Assembly: GCA_009667805.1 (NCBI GenBank)
Contig: CM019063.1
Coordinates: forward strand, 53,490,881 to 53,554,880
Direction of reading: 5' to 3'
Source of the DNA: Leptobrachium leishanense
Taxonomy: Eukaryota; Chordata; Amphibia; Anura; Megophryidae
Length of the DNA: 64,000 nucleotides
Part shown: positions 33,545 to 44,147 of the stretch, in pieces
How the letters are laid out: each line of letters starts with the position of its first letter
Position numbering within the stretch: position 1 is the stretch's first letter
Notes under the pieces: generated by a model
What the model was told of the DNA's origin: nothing
Seen by the model: only the letters and a program-made list of their open reading frames with translations
Databases searched by the model: none
Program-made: the position numbers and the translations under genes

Positions 33545-35276
33545 TAGGGATGAGCTGTTCGGTTCGATCGGTTCGGAGTTCGATTCGAGCATCGCCTGTT
33601 CGCATGTTCGCAAACCACGAACATTGCCGCGTGTTCGCCGCATGTTCGCCCACAATGCACCACAATGGACCACAATGCACTTTTTCCACTGGCCTGAAGC
33701 TTGTAATCGGCTACATCCTGCACCTGACCACAGTTTAGGTGCAAGACTATGCCAATCACGGCTCAGAGTCCTGATTAGGCAAATTTTGCCCAATTATGGG
33801 CTCACAGAGCTAAGTCCCGCAGCACACTATATAATGCATCCCTTGCAGCCCCAGCATGTGTTTTTTGAGAGGAGATTGTTCTGTTAGCGTGTGTTCTCAC
33901 TGCCAGTCTGCCACCATCTATTGGGGGGTCTCACTTCTACAAAATATCTGGGAATTGTTCTAATCTGTGTGTTCTCACTGCCAGCAGCTATTTTGGGGGT
34001 CCTATCATTTTAATATTGGACTGCAGGGTCCACCCCTGCACTCTTCCACAATACCACAGAGGGTTACTTACGGTATGAAGGCACTTGCTGCCACCAAAGC
34101 CACAATATTTGGGTGCACTGCCACTGACGCCTGTACCAGATTCATATAATTTTAATATTTGACCGCAGGGTCCAACCCTGCACTCTTCCACAATACCACA
34201 GAGGGGTTACGGTGTGACGGCACTGTTGCCGACACTAAAGGCCCAATTTTAAAGCATCTATTGTTACTTTCATCCAAAGCCTGCATAAGTTTCACCATAA
34301 TTTAGCCAAAAGAAAATAAACTTGTTCTGCGCGTCCTAAAATGTCTTTTCATACAGGCTGCCGCCCCAAGCAGTTGTTTATGAATAGATTAAAGGAAAAC
34401 CGTTTACCGTCATTTGAAATGTAATTTTTTGGTTTTTAAAAGTTTCTATACATCCTACAAATCCGCCACTTCACGGGCAGGTTATGGGGACCTCCTAGGC
34501 ACGATATTTGAAGGAATTTTTCGTTTTTATTTTTAACCCTTATTTCATGGAAAACTCACTGTTCCTTTAAAAACATTTTTTTTAAACTTTTTGTGCTTGT
34601 TTGACCTTTTATTGCAAATATCTTGCATATATGCCCTCTTGGAGGGCACTCTAAAAATCGAACTTTCGAGTCCCATTGACTTGCATTGAGTTCGGTTCGT
34701 GTTTGAGTTCGAACTCGAATTTTTGAAATTGTTCGAGTTCGAATGCGAACCAAACACGGGGGTGTTCGGCGCATCACTAATATTGACACAGGGAAGAATA
34801 TATTGTCACAAGGTGGGACCTATTGTCTCAGGGTGGGATATATTGTCACAGGGTAGAATATATTGTCACAGGGTAGAATATATTGCCTCAGGGTGGGATA
34901 TATTGACACAGGGTGGGATGTATTGTCACAGGATGGGATATATTGACACAGGATGGAATATATTGTCTCAGGGTGGGATATATTGACACTGTATGTGGGA
35001 TATAGTGTCACAGGGTGGGATATATTCTCAGGGTGGATATTTTTTTTAAACTTTTTGTCCTTGTTTCCTGTCCCCCAGGGCGCTACCCGGACCCCCATAC
35101 ACCTTTTATGGCAAATATCTTGCATATATGCTCTCTTTGAGGGCACTCTAAAAATCGAACTTCAGAGTCCCATTGACTTGCATTGAGTTTGGTTCGTAAT
35201 CGCGTTCGAACTCGAACTTTTGAAATAGTTCGAGTTCGAATGCGAACCGAACACGGGGGTGTTCGGCTCTTCCCTA
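33545..35276 (+). mobile_element. hAT-type element F2
   Basis: 1732 bp, ends TAGGGATGAGCTGTTCGG and GTTCGGCTCTTCCCTA, with a perfect 8-bp duplication ATGGTGGC at 33537-33544 and 35277-35284. A 3' terminal segment (AACTTTTTGTGCTTGTTTG through GAACTCGAATTTTTG) occurs at 34575-34775 and again at 35047-35260, separated by a minisatellite. 34305-34568 is the empty-site partner of F1. No transposase. Confidence 0.9.
34785..35040 (+). repeat. 20-bp minisatellite inside F2
   Basis: About twelve units of TATTGTCACAGGGTGGGATA with variants TATTGACACAGGATGGAATA. It starts ten bases after an F-type terminus (GTTCGGCGCATCACTAA at 34761) and ends just before the duplicated 3' segment of F2, so array and duplication probably arose together. 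Confidence 0.85.
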
Positions 35277-35284
35277 ATGGTGGC

Positions 35285-35480
35285 CTAAAGAGATGTTTTT
35301 TTATGGGGTTTCTTGTAGAATTGAAGATCAGGTGAGAGTCTGATGGGTTGACGTAGAGTTTTCTATAGGATCAATGCCCTGTCTTCTAGACTTAAGAGCT
35401 CTAGGTGGGCAGGCAGACTTTTAGTGCAGGGAAGAGACATAAGGATCGATGGACAGAGTTAATTAAATGGACACTCTATT
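35285..35480. other. Continuation of the pre-insertion flank of F2
   Basis: Continues the sequence at 33369-33536 after the duplicated ATGGTGGC. No family assigned. Confidence 0.3.
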
Positions 35481-36055
35481 AAGCAATAGAGTTCTATTTT
35501 TGCCATTAAATAATTCGGCACACGTTGCTGACAGCCTCCGCCCAAATATTTATTTATTTATTTTCCTTTTTAGGTGATTTTACTCACCTTTTGCCCCTTG
35601 TTGCTCTCAGCTCCGCCTCCTTAGCTCAGGGACTCCCGAACCTGTAAGTCCCTGAAGTTTTTCTGTGCGATTTGCTTGCCTTTGCAACTTGTTTAGCGTA
35701 GGAACTGCAAATTGCGCACTTTACGTACTCAAGTTCAGTAGCGCCTGCGCAGAGCGATGGATCAGAGCTGCACGCGCATGCACAGATCTGATCCACCGCT
35801 GCCTCTCTGAGACAACTTGCTATTGCGGGTGGTCTCAAAGGATGATGTCGGCATGCTCTCTGTGTGTGACATCCCTAGTGACCGATCTGGTGGTAACCAG
35901 CAACTGGGGAAATGAAAAAATCATGGCTGCCGATGACCCTGGGTGGGGTGGAGGACACTCCTCCGAATCACCCATCGTTTTTTCCAGTTCGGGGGTGCTG
36001 GGGAGGGGGCAGGGCACTTTTAATTTCTTCTTGACCACTTTAAAACAATAAAGTG
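35481..36055 (+). repeat. Interspersed repeat J, second copy
   Basis: Matches 1023-1200 and 2860-3161 in order without the 1.66-kb middle. Starts near AATTAAATGGACACTCTATT and ends near GACCACTTTAAAACAATAAAG, wording similar to frog elements with TTTAAA-type ends. Frames up to 128 codons show no domain. Confidence 0.45.
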
Positions 36056-37029
36056 TTCAGGATGAGTAGAGCGTCCCTGGAAGGATTTGAAAGTAGATCA
36101 TTGATCACTGAAGGTAATGGTAGTCAGTCTAAAGACCGGCAGACAGGAGAGATATGTGAGAATCATCGAATAAGATAAGCCTGGTATCAGCATTCATTAT
36201 ACGCTGCAACAAGGCCATGGGGGACTTGCGTGGGCCAATAAAGTCAATAGTTTATTTATGAACACAGTGACTTACATAATCTTTCTTCACGGGGGAATCA
36301 AGTGCAAACCGTGAATAACATGTCGTCCCAAACCATGTGAACAGAACACTTCCTTCAATTTTCTCCGTAGGAGAGAGAGAGCCCATAACAGACGTCTACA
36401 CGGAAATAGCGGCAATAAAATACTGATTACTTTTTGTTTTAGGTGCTTTTCTCAAATGGTTTTATTTCATTTATAAAGTGTTTGGGTTTTATGGCTGCCA
36501 CCTAATCCTAATTCTACATTGTTATTGTACAATGGACTTTGAAACAAAGCATGAGCTTTCCTGTTTAGCAAGGTATTCCATTAACTTATAGTGACCCACA
36601 AAGCGCTAAAACCTGTTTTTCTTATTTTGTTTTGTTGTTTTTAATGTCTGGGTTTCTCTAAATGTAGGACGGAACATAATAAGCCTAAATTGTTGAAATT
36701 ATTTGCATGCTTTTCCAAGGTGCTCTCAGAGGGCTCTCGAGGAGTAGGACGCGGGCCGGGTGGTTAATAGATGACGCTTGCTTTCATTTGGGAAGACATA
36801 AATTGCAAGTAGAAAAATATATTCCATTATTTTAAGTAGAAAAATATATTGGATTATTTTTTGAGTCTACAGTAATACGTTTTCATTCCACTTAATAAAT
36901 TATGTATACGTTGAAGACATTGCAAACTACGGACCACTTTCGTTTTCATGTAGAACAACTTGCTAGAAGCAGCAGCTCTGCCAGGATGGAAGAGGAGAAA
37001 GAGAGAGACCCAGGCTCTCAAGAGAAGGA
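36056..37029. other. Mostly single-copy-looking; faint L2 relic and a possible short first exon
   Basis: 36100-36220 (CAGACAGGAGAGATATGTGA, CATTCATTATACGCTGCAAC) faintly resembles the minus strand of the L2 fragment at 20.4-21.4 kb. At 36986-37030 an ATG in good context (ACCATGG-like: CCAGGATGG) opens MEEEKERDPGSQEKE and meets GTATGA, a possible donor. Nothing else supported. Confidence 0.25.
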
Positions 37030-37330
37030 GGTATGAATGAAATCCAGGAGTTCCAGTTGGCCTTTTATGGTATGGAGAAGGTGATTGGGTTTACCAGAAA
37101 TAACCCCAAGGCAAACAGACAGAGCCAGAAGAGGCTCTTCAATGTGTAAGTTGTCCATTTTACTCATTATAGTTTGCACTGGGACAAAGTCAGCCTGAAT
37201 CCAGGAGTTCCAGTTGGCCTTATATTGCATGGAGTAAGTGGTTGAGTTTAATGGAAATAACCCTAAGGTGTATGAATAGAGCAAGAAGAGGCTCTTCAAT
37301 GTGTAGGTGGTCCATTTTTCTCATTTTATT
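37030..37330 (+). repeat. Tandem duplication, about 165-bp unit
   Basis: Two units share CCAGGAGTTCCAGTTGGCCT, GGTTTACCAGAAATAACCCC/AGTTTAATGGAAATAACCCT and AGAAGAGGCTCTTCAATGTG. A third, more diverged unit is at 37880-37990 (CCTGGAGTTCCAGTTTTTTA, AGAGAGGCTCTCTGAC), separated by a SINE-like insertion. Confidence 0.7.
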
Positions 37331-37334
37331 TTGT

Positions 37335-37870
37335 GCGTATTATTATTATCCTTTATTTATATGGCGCCCCACATTCCGCAGCATTTTACAAGATCAGTGT
37401 ACAAGGTGTTGATACATTAGAATACCACACATGGATGATGACCTGATTCAGGGGGTCCCTGTTCCCAAACGAACTTACAATGTACAAGTATTTTGTGAGG
37501 TAGCCCAAGGACATTTGCTGGGGATGTCTTCTCAGTGGGATCGGGTCATCTTTCCACGATTGTAGATCAGTGACCTGGTGGTCTGGTTGAACCCGCTTCT
37601 CGTAAAGTCGAGACTTGCTTCTCCACAGTTGTATTGGAGGGATGTGCTGAATAGTATTTTGACTTGCTTCTCCATGGTTGAAGGGTAGAGACATTACTGC
37701 TGCACTCCACAGCCAATATTGTGTGGTAGGCAAGTATGTACTGTTAGGTGTCTTGTCCAAGGACACTTACAGGAGAGGTGCTCTGGCCGGGATTCAAACA
37801 TGGGTCTCCACGGTTGTAGAGCAGTGATGTTACCTCTACTCCATCCAGCCGGTACAAAATGTGTACAAAA
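37335..37870 (-). mobile_element. tRNA-type SINE-like sequence with L2-type tail
   Basis: 37340-37480 reads TTATTATTATCCTTTATTTA, TATGGCGCCCCACATTCCGC and AGCATTTTACAAGATCAGTG, the minus strand of an L2-type 3' end. At 37745-37860, TGTCTTGTCCAAGGACAC, GGGATTCAAACATGGGTCTC and GAGCAGTGATGTTACC resemble the minus strand of MIR/CORE-SINE sequences with a tRNA B box (GGGATTCAAAC). The middle carries three CTTGCTTCTCCA-type units. Class is from general knowledge of these families. Confidence 0.5.
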
Positions 37871-38039
37871 TGGAATTGCACTGGAGCAATCCTGGAGTTC
37901 CAGTTTTTTATTGCAATGATTGGATTCAACAGAAAACCATAAGGTGCATGGATAGAGCTAAGAGAGGCTCTCTGACATAAAAGAAGTCCGTTACACAAAT
38001 CGGAAATGCACTGGGTCGAATTTTGGTGTTATGAAATGA

Positions 38040-38460
38040 AAACATGAAATAATTTCAGATATTCATAATTACCCACTTTTTGAACGTTGGGTATGTATTA
38101 TTTAGGCTTCACTCTGATGGGACTGAACATAGGATGTTTTAGGAATACAGAGCTAAACATCCTGACCTCAATTTTAAAGTACAAACCAAGCTGGAGCTAT
38201 GAAGTTAAACCATGACATAAATTCCGGTTAGTTCATAATCATCCACTTTTTAAAACGTGGGGTATACTTTATTTAGGATTCTATGGAATCAGATCGAGCC
38301 GTTTTTGTTTTAAAAATACACAGATAAACATCCTGATTTGAATGACAGAGCAAGTTGAAATACATCAGATTTGAATTACAGACCAAGCTGGAGTTGAGAA
38401 GCTGTAACATGGCATAATTTCAGGTTAATTAATAATCACTTGCTTGTTTGACCCATGATA
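38040..38460 (+). repeat. Degenerate tandem repeat, about 180-bp unit
   Basis: Repeated phrases ATAATTTCAGATATTCATAA, CCACTTTTTGAACGTTGGGT, TTTATTTAGGATTCTATGG, AAACATCCTGA and CAAGCTGGAGCTATGAAG occur in order near 38050, 38220 and 38400. Between two and three diverged units. Confidence 0.6.
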
Positions 38461-38504
38461 CAGGGCTCTAAAGGATTGCAGATTTTTATTTTACTTTTCT
38501 TTTC

Positions 38505-38615
38505 AAAGGAAGTGCCTCCTTGTGGGAGGCACCTATAGACAAAGCAAGGTGCCTCCTTGTGGGAGGCGCCTATAGGCACATGCCTACTGACCTAATTATA
38601 AATCGATCCCTGCTC
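38505..38615 (-). repeat. Interspersed-repeat end with a short local duplication
   Basis: GTGCCTCCTTGTGGGAGGC occurs twice (38511, 38551). The outer phrase GGCACATGCCTACTGACC, TAATTATAAATCGATCCCTG is the reverse complement of the repeat end at 22048. Probably one terminus of a DNA transposon family. Confidence 0.45.
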
Positions 38616-38916
38616 CCAGTGAAGCGTGAAGCGTGAATCGTCATGCCATGTTGACCGCAGCACCATGCTGGAGAGAGTGAGCACTAGTCGCAGGAGCCAG
38701 AGGACCTTAGGCCTGCACGCCGTGGAAGAGGGATGCCCAGATGCCGAGTGGAAACCAGGAGAGCATCAAATGCAGGACAAGGGTGGGTGCGACAGGAGCT
38801 ACCAATGGTTAACAGTTCATGCTGTATTTTTCATTTAGCAGCGCCCTGTATTACCAGCTCCAGTAGAATAGAGCTTCAAATGAATATACACCTAGCAACA
38901 AAAAAAAAAGAATATA

Positions 38917-39982
38917 GGGGTTATTCACAGAGCAACAAAATGTCACCGACATTTCGGGGAATCAAATTTCCCCACCCTGCGGTGAAATTTGCATTCAACG
39001 CAGGGTCCCCGAAGTGCGGGGAAAAGCCGTCGCAAAGCCACCGAAAGAAAAATAGATAAAGCTGCAAAACTGCCAAAACGATAATTTCGGCAGTTTTACG
39101 GTCTTTTTTTATTTTTTAAATCAAGTAGCAACTTTCGGTTCCAATCCTGTAAACTACCGCAAACACGCTGCCCGCCACCAACCAGCCGGACAACCGCCGC
39201 AAACCCGCCGTAGGGCCGCCAAACACAGCCGACGAGCCGCCACACACAGCGCCGACCAGCCGCAGAAGAAAGCCGTCAAGCCGCCGGACGACAAGCCGCA
39301 GGACGACTAAAAAATAAACAAAACAATACGATTGAAAGTGTCAAAATTGCGACTCTAACAAATTGTGCTTTATACATTTTCTTGTTACTTTTTCTTATTA
39401 TATTTTATACATGTTGCTGGGCTGGATACATTTGGTGGTTGCAGCCGCCCCATCAGGGAATAGGCGTGACCCCGCTCCTCCTGTACTATGTAAAATTGAA
39501 ACGCTGTTTGCAAAAAAACTACTGAACGAAAATGCCTGGAATTTACATATAAGATCCTATGAATGATAATAAAAAGGCCTGTTACTGAAAACAGAAAAAA
39601 CAATTTAAAAAATAAATAAATAAATAGGGAGACTTTTTGCTGCAGATTAAAAGAATAAACGGTTTAATAGATATTGATAAAAATGGGAATATCTTTTACA
39701 TTGAAACCTATGGGATTTGCCTGAATAAACCTGCCGAATGAAACCACTGAACAGCAGGGCATTTATTTAACATTTTTCTGCTGTTCGCTGTCTCTGAATA
39801 GATTAACCATTGCTTCTCTATGGGGGATTTCACTGCCGTGGCACAGGCACCGTACTTGCTGGCAATTTGCCAAAATTTGGTGAACTGCCGCTTTCTGAAT
39901 AGCCGAATGGCCAAGAAATGGCACCATAAGGGGAAATTCACTGTTCAGTGCCATTTTGGGGCCAGATCGGCTCTCTGTGAAT
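38917..39982 (-). mobile_element. E-type multi-hairpin element E1
   Basis: Left end GGGGTTATTCACAGAGC, right end GGCTCTCTGTGAATA. Landmarks are a GTCACCGACATTTCGG hairpin, CCTGCGGTGAAATTTGC with CAACGCAGGG, a CCGCCGGACGACAAGCCGC tract, the TTTTATACATGTTGCTGGGC module (39408), TTGAAACCTATGGGATTTGC and GCAATTTGCCAAAATTTGG. Shares layout and core with the B family. No coding content. Confidence 0.75.
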
Positions 39983-39988
39983 ATCTCT

Positions 39989-40075
39989 ATATACAGTATG
40001 TGTAACTGGGTGCATCCATTGTGTGATATTTTATGTTTTAAGCCGCCCCCCCCCCACAGTGTCATGATATATATT
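39989..40075 (+). repeat. Single unit of the 42-bp repeat plus its right flank
   Basis: ATATACAGTATGTGTAACTG, GGTGCATCCATTGTGTGATA, then GCCGCCCCCCCCCCACAGTGTC. The same unit and the same C-run flank (TTTACCCCCCCAGTATCTTG) occur at the end of the array at 41600-41650, so the mariner relic and neighbouring DNA lie between two copies of one segment. Confidence 0.65.
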
Positions 40076-40112
40076 TATCCATATCTATCATATCTATTTA
40101 TTTATCAATATC

Positions 40113-40690
40113 TACGAGGGGAGGTCCAAACATAATTTTAAAATCGATGAAATAATAACTGAAATTCTTTTTCAAAGAAAACCTAATCCTTCTAATAAAA
40201 AAAATGATATCCCCACAGATGATCTTGGAGATTCGAGGTGACTCATTAAGTGGTGGTGGCCTGGCCGGCATGTGATGAACCAAGAGAGGGACACCAAGCA
40301 CGTTAATGAATGAGAACATGTTGGCCAAGGTGAAGGAAGTTCTGGATTAGGAACCTCAAACCATTCTCGAAAAGCTTGTGGAAGAATTCAACATTCCAAA
40401 AACAAGTATGTCGAGGCTTTATCTTGGCGAGTTGGACTTCACCAAGAAGTGCACCCACTGGGTTCCAAGTTCGCTGAACGAAGAACAAAAAACTGCACGA
40501 GTTGAGTTTGACAAAAAGTTCCTCTTCGAGATTGAAGATGAGAAGTCTGACAACTTCAAAGCGAGATGAAGCTACATAGACAGAAGATGATCATTGTTTT
40601 TTTTTTGAGAAGTGGTTGCACTGCTTGAAAAAATGCCTGGAGATTGGTGGCGATTATGTTGAGAAATGCTGAATAAAAAAGCTTTTTTAA
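40113..40690 (+). pseudogene. Mariner-family transposon relic with deleted catalytic core
   Basis: Left end resembles a mariner TIR (ACGAGGGGAGGTCCAAAC). The frame at 40378-40569 reads VEEFNIPKTSMSRLYLGEL, then CTHWVPSSLNEEQKTARVEF, matching the second helix-turn-helix and WVPxxL linker of mariner transposases. Near 40608 another frame gives KWLHCLKKCLEIGGDYVEKC and stop, the mariner C-terminus. The DD34D core between them is missing, so it is an internal-deletion relic. A right TIR was not found. Confidence 0.8.
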
Positions 40691-40849
40691 TAAATGAAAT
40701 TTTACATTTTGCATCAATATTTCATTGACTTTATCCTTACATGATTCATGAATTAAATGCTATATTAAATGCTATATTTCCGCTAGGTTTAAATGAGAAA
40801 ATTGTATATTCAGTCAGTGGTTCAATAATTTATATTTATTTTGTGGTAG

Positions 40850-40950
40850 TTCTTAAAGGGCCAGTACCACCCAAAAATGAAACGTCCATACTGTGTTTAT
40901 TTGATGTTGCTGATATCTTACATGTGTATGTTTAGTTAAGAAAATATTTT
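40850..40950 (+). repeat. Short interspersed repeat L, copy 1
   Basis: AAAGGGCCAGTACCACCCAA, GTGTTTATTTGATGTTGCTG, ATATCTTACATGTG and AGTTAAGAAAATATTTTCCTC match, in reverse complement, 55915-56035. About 100 bases; the AAAGGGCCAGT start resembles an end common in frog DNA repeats. Confidence 0.6.
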
Positions 40951-41622
40951 CCTCTATATGTGTCACTGGGCGCATCCATTGTGTGATATTTTCCTCTATA
41001 TGTGTCACTGGGCGCATCCATTGTGTGATATTTTCCTCTATATGTGTCACTGGGTGTATCCATTGTGTGATATTTTCCTCTATATGTGTCACTGGGTGCA
41101 TCCATTGTGTGATATTTTCCTCTATATGTGTCATTGAGTGCATCCATTGTGTGATATTTCCCTCTATATGTGTCACTGGGTGCATCTATTGTGTGATATT
41201 TTCCTCTATATGTGTCACTGGGTGGATCCATTGTGTGATATTTTCCTCTATATGTGTCACTGGGTGCATCCATTGTGTGATATTTTCCTCTATATGTGTC
41301 ACTGGGCGTATCCATTGTGTGATATTTTCCTCTATATGTGTCACTGGGTGCATCCATTGTGTGATATTTCCCTCTATATGTGTCACTGTGTGCATCTATT
41401 GTGTGATATTTTCCTCTATATGTGTCACTGGGTGCATCCATTGTGTGATATTTTCCTCTATATGTGTCACTGGGCGCATCCATTGTGTGATATTTTCCTC
41501 TATATGTGTCACTGGGCGCATCCATTGTGTGATATTTTCCTCTATATTTGTCACTGGGTGCATCCATTGTGTGATATTTTCCTCTATATGTGTCAATGGG
41601 TGCATCCATTGTGTGATATTTT
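40951..41622 (+). repeat. 42-bp minisatellite
   Basis: Sixteen units of CCTCTATATGTGTCACTGGG, TGCATCCATTGTGTGATATT, TT with fixed 42-base phase (40951, 40993, and so on) and very few changes. Because 42 is a multiple of three it creates stop-free frames of up to 232 codons on both strands, which are not genes. It abuts the 5' truncation of the L2 at 41650. Confidence 0.95.
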
Positions 41623-41649
41623 GTGGTTTACCCCCCCAGTATCTTGACA

Positions 41650-43830
41650 GCGCGTGCTCCTCGGTACCGTTATCACCATGAAGGAAGATGTTAATCATTT
41701 CTATCATCAAACGTTTAGCTTGTTCCCTTCTGGGACTGAACAAGAGGTCTTTAAGTTACTACGATCCTCCCATCCCACTACCTGCCCCCTCGACCCTCTT
41801 CCCTCATGTCTTACCAAAAAACTTTCCGTGTCTCTTGTAGCATTCTTGACTCTCACCTTTAATCTGTCCTTAACCTCTGGGGTCTTTCCTGCTCCCCTCA
41901 AACAAGCCACGGAAGTCCCGATCCTAAAAAAGTCATCTCTGGAACTGACTGCTCCCTCCAACTACCGCCCCGTTTCCCTGCTCCCTTTTGCCTCAGAACT
42001 CCTTGAAAAGCTTGTGTATGCCCGTCTGATTGACTACCTCAACACCCACTCTCACCTTGAGCCTCTGCAATCTGACTTTCGCTTACTGCACTCGACGGAA
42101 ACGGCTCTTATGAAACTGACCAAAGACCTTGCACCTGCTAAATTAAATGGGTGCTACTCACTGCTGATCATTCTTGACTTCTCTGCCGCCTTTAATACAG
42201 CTGCCCACTCGGTCCTCCTTCAAGCTCTTAGTGATATACAGTAGGCCTTCAAGATACCGTTCTTTCATGGTTCTCTTCTTATCTGTCACAACGATCGTTT
42301 AGTGTCTCATTTTCTGGAAGTACCTCCTCCCAGCAGTCTGTATTTCTTGAGGTGCCCCAAGGTTCAGTACTGGGCCCTCTACTTTTTTCGATCTACACTG
42401 CCTCTCTAGGCAAACTGATCAGCTACTTTGGATTCCAGTACCACCTATACGCTGATGACATTCAAATATTCCTCTCCTCCCCTGATCTCTCTCCAGCTCT
42501 CCTGGATCTAGTCACTGACTGTCTCTCTTCCGTCTCAAATTTGATATCTTCCCGCTTACTTAAACTTGATATTGACAACACTCAAATTCTCGTTGTTCCT
42601 CCCTACAAGAAAAACTCAATGCCTCCTCTTTGCCTCAAGCTCACTGCCTTTGAGTCACTTTTGATTCTGACCTAACTCTCTCTCCCCACGTCCAGAAGTA
42701 ACCAAATCCTTTCTGACGCAAGATGCTGTGAAGGTGCTGGTTCATGCGCTTGTCATTTTACGACTTGATTACTGCACTTCGCTCCTTATTGGCCCCAACT
42801 CCAGTATGGCCCTTTGCAATCTGTAATGGATGCAAATGCCAGGCTTCTTTTTCTCATCAGATGCACCTCGCGTACCCCCCCCCCCTCTGCCGGTTCCTCC
42901 ATTGGCTTCCTGTACGTTTACAGTTTAAAATACTGTCGCTCACATTCAAATCACTCAATAAGTCAACCCCTCCTTACATTTCTTCGTTACTTCACAAGCT
43001 CGTCCCGTCTAGACAACTCCAGTCATCGGGCGATCTCCGCCTGTCCTCTGCCTACACCCACACAGACAATTCTCGCTTCCAAGACTTTAAGGGCAACTCC
43101 GGTCCTGTGGAATGACCTGCCTCGCCCTATCAAACTCTCCCCTGACCTTCAGGCCTTCAAAAATCCCTCAAAACCCATCTCTTCAGATTAGCGTACCACA
43201 TCACTGATGCAACTCATCCCTCTGCTCACCTACTCACATATGATTGAAGCCACTTCTATGGCCCCACCATTCCTGAACCACTGGCAGTAATGATTAGGGA
43301 TGTGCATGGCTGAAAAATTAGTTTCATTTAGTTGCATTACGTTACGTTTTTAAATAATTTTGTTTTCGGAATTTCGGAACTAATTTCCTTTCGTGTTTTG
43401 TTTCGGATTGATTTGAAATTTCAAATCGATTCGATAGTTGTTGATATCCATTTGTCAGTTCATTTCAAATTCGATAGTTGATATCAATTATTCAAATTCA
43501 TCTTTTATGATGATGACACAGTGTAAAACGAAATAAATTTGTTATATACTGTTTCGTTTCGAATTTGTATCGATTTGTTATTCGGAAGTACTTCCGAAAT
43601 ACGAATTATCAAATTTCGCTTCAAATTCCGAAACGAATGCACATCTCTACTAATGATCCTTCTATCTAGTAAAATTCCTCTTGTCTTCCTCAACCCCAAT
43701 CCCTCTAGATTGTAAATTCCTATAAGAAGGCCCTCTACACCCCTTGCTTCCATCCTATGTCCGTTTATCTGCATCTCGTTCCCTATTGTAAATCGCTGTT
43801 GGCGCTATATAAACGATGATGATAATAATA
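41650..43830 (+). pseudogene. L2-clade LINE with reverse-transcriptase core, interrupted by hAT G4
   Basis: Frame 41654-42241 contains [38 protein letters not shown] and [16 protein letters not shown] (motif A). Frame 42352-42675 contains [20 protein letters not shown] and [16 protein letters not shown] (the YADD catalytic motif). 42890-43190 gives FLHWLPV and LQFKILSLTFKSLNKSTPPY. The tail at 43690-43830 reads TAGATTGTAAATTCCTATA and TGTTGGCGCTATATAAACG. Stops and frameshifts inactivate it; the endonuclease half is absent by 5' truncation. Confidence 0.9.
43295..43649. mobile_element. hAT-type MITE G4 in the L2 3' region
   Basis: 355 bp, ends TAGGGATGTGCATGGC and AATGCACATCTCTA, flanked by GTAATGAT (43287-43294) and CTAATGAT (43650-43657), seven of eight identical. 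It is a distinct subfamily from G1-G3, rich in TTTCGGAATTTCGGAA and AAATTTCAAATCG. Non-coding. Confidence 0.8.
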
Positions 43831-43909
43831 GTATTTTGGTAAATGTTACATCATGGGAAAATACCAAAAAATGGAAAAAGGAGATAAAAACCTAACTTTC
43901 AGGTCTGTT

Positions 43910-44081
43910 CAGTAAAAGGTGAAACTCAGGAGAATAACTGGAGAGGTCAAAATTCTAGGTCAAAATAGCCAAACCAGAAAAGTTCTCCCATTTATCTCAC
44001 TTTCCAAATCTGCTATTTGGCCTAGATTGTTGTCTTCTCCTGCCATTTCTCCTGAATTTCACCTTTTAGTGAATAGACCTG
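43910..44081. mobile_element. Palindromic MITE D6
   Basis: CAGGTCTGTTCAGTAAAAGG, AATTCTAGGTCAAAATAGCC, then the mirror AGATTGTTGTCTTCTCCTGC and CACCTTTTAGTGAATAGACC. Same subtype as D4. Target duplication unclear. Confidence 0.75.
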
Positions 44082-44147
44082 TATATTTTTCCTTTTTACA
44101 TGCAATTAATTCAAAGAAAAACAAATCAGCAGTGCGCGTTTTATTAT

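Noticed and set aside
37745..37860. tRNA gene
   Set aside because: Only a B-box-like stretch is present; no cloverleaf can be formed and the surroundings match a MIR/CORE-type SINE on the minus strand.
40932..41743. Open frames of 169-232 codons on both strands
   Set aside because: They are produced by the 42-bp tandem repeat, whose length is a multiple of three; the proteins are simple repetitions and both strands are open at once.
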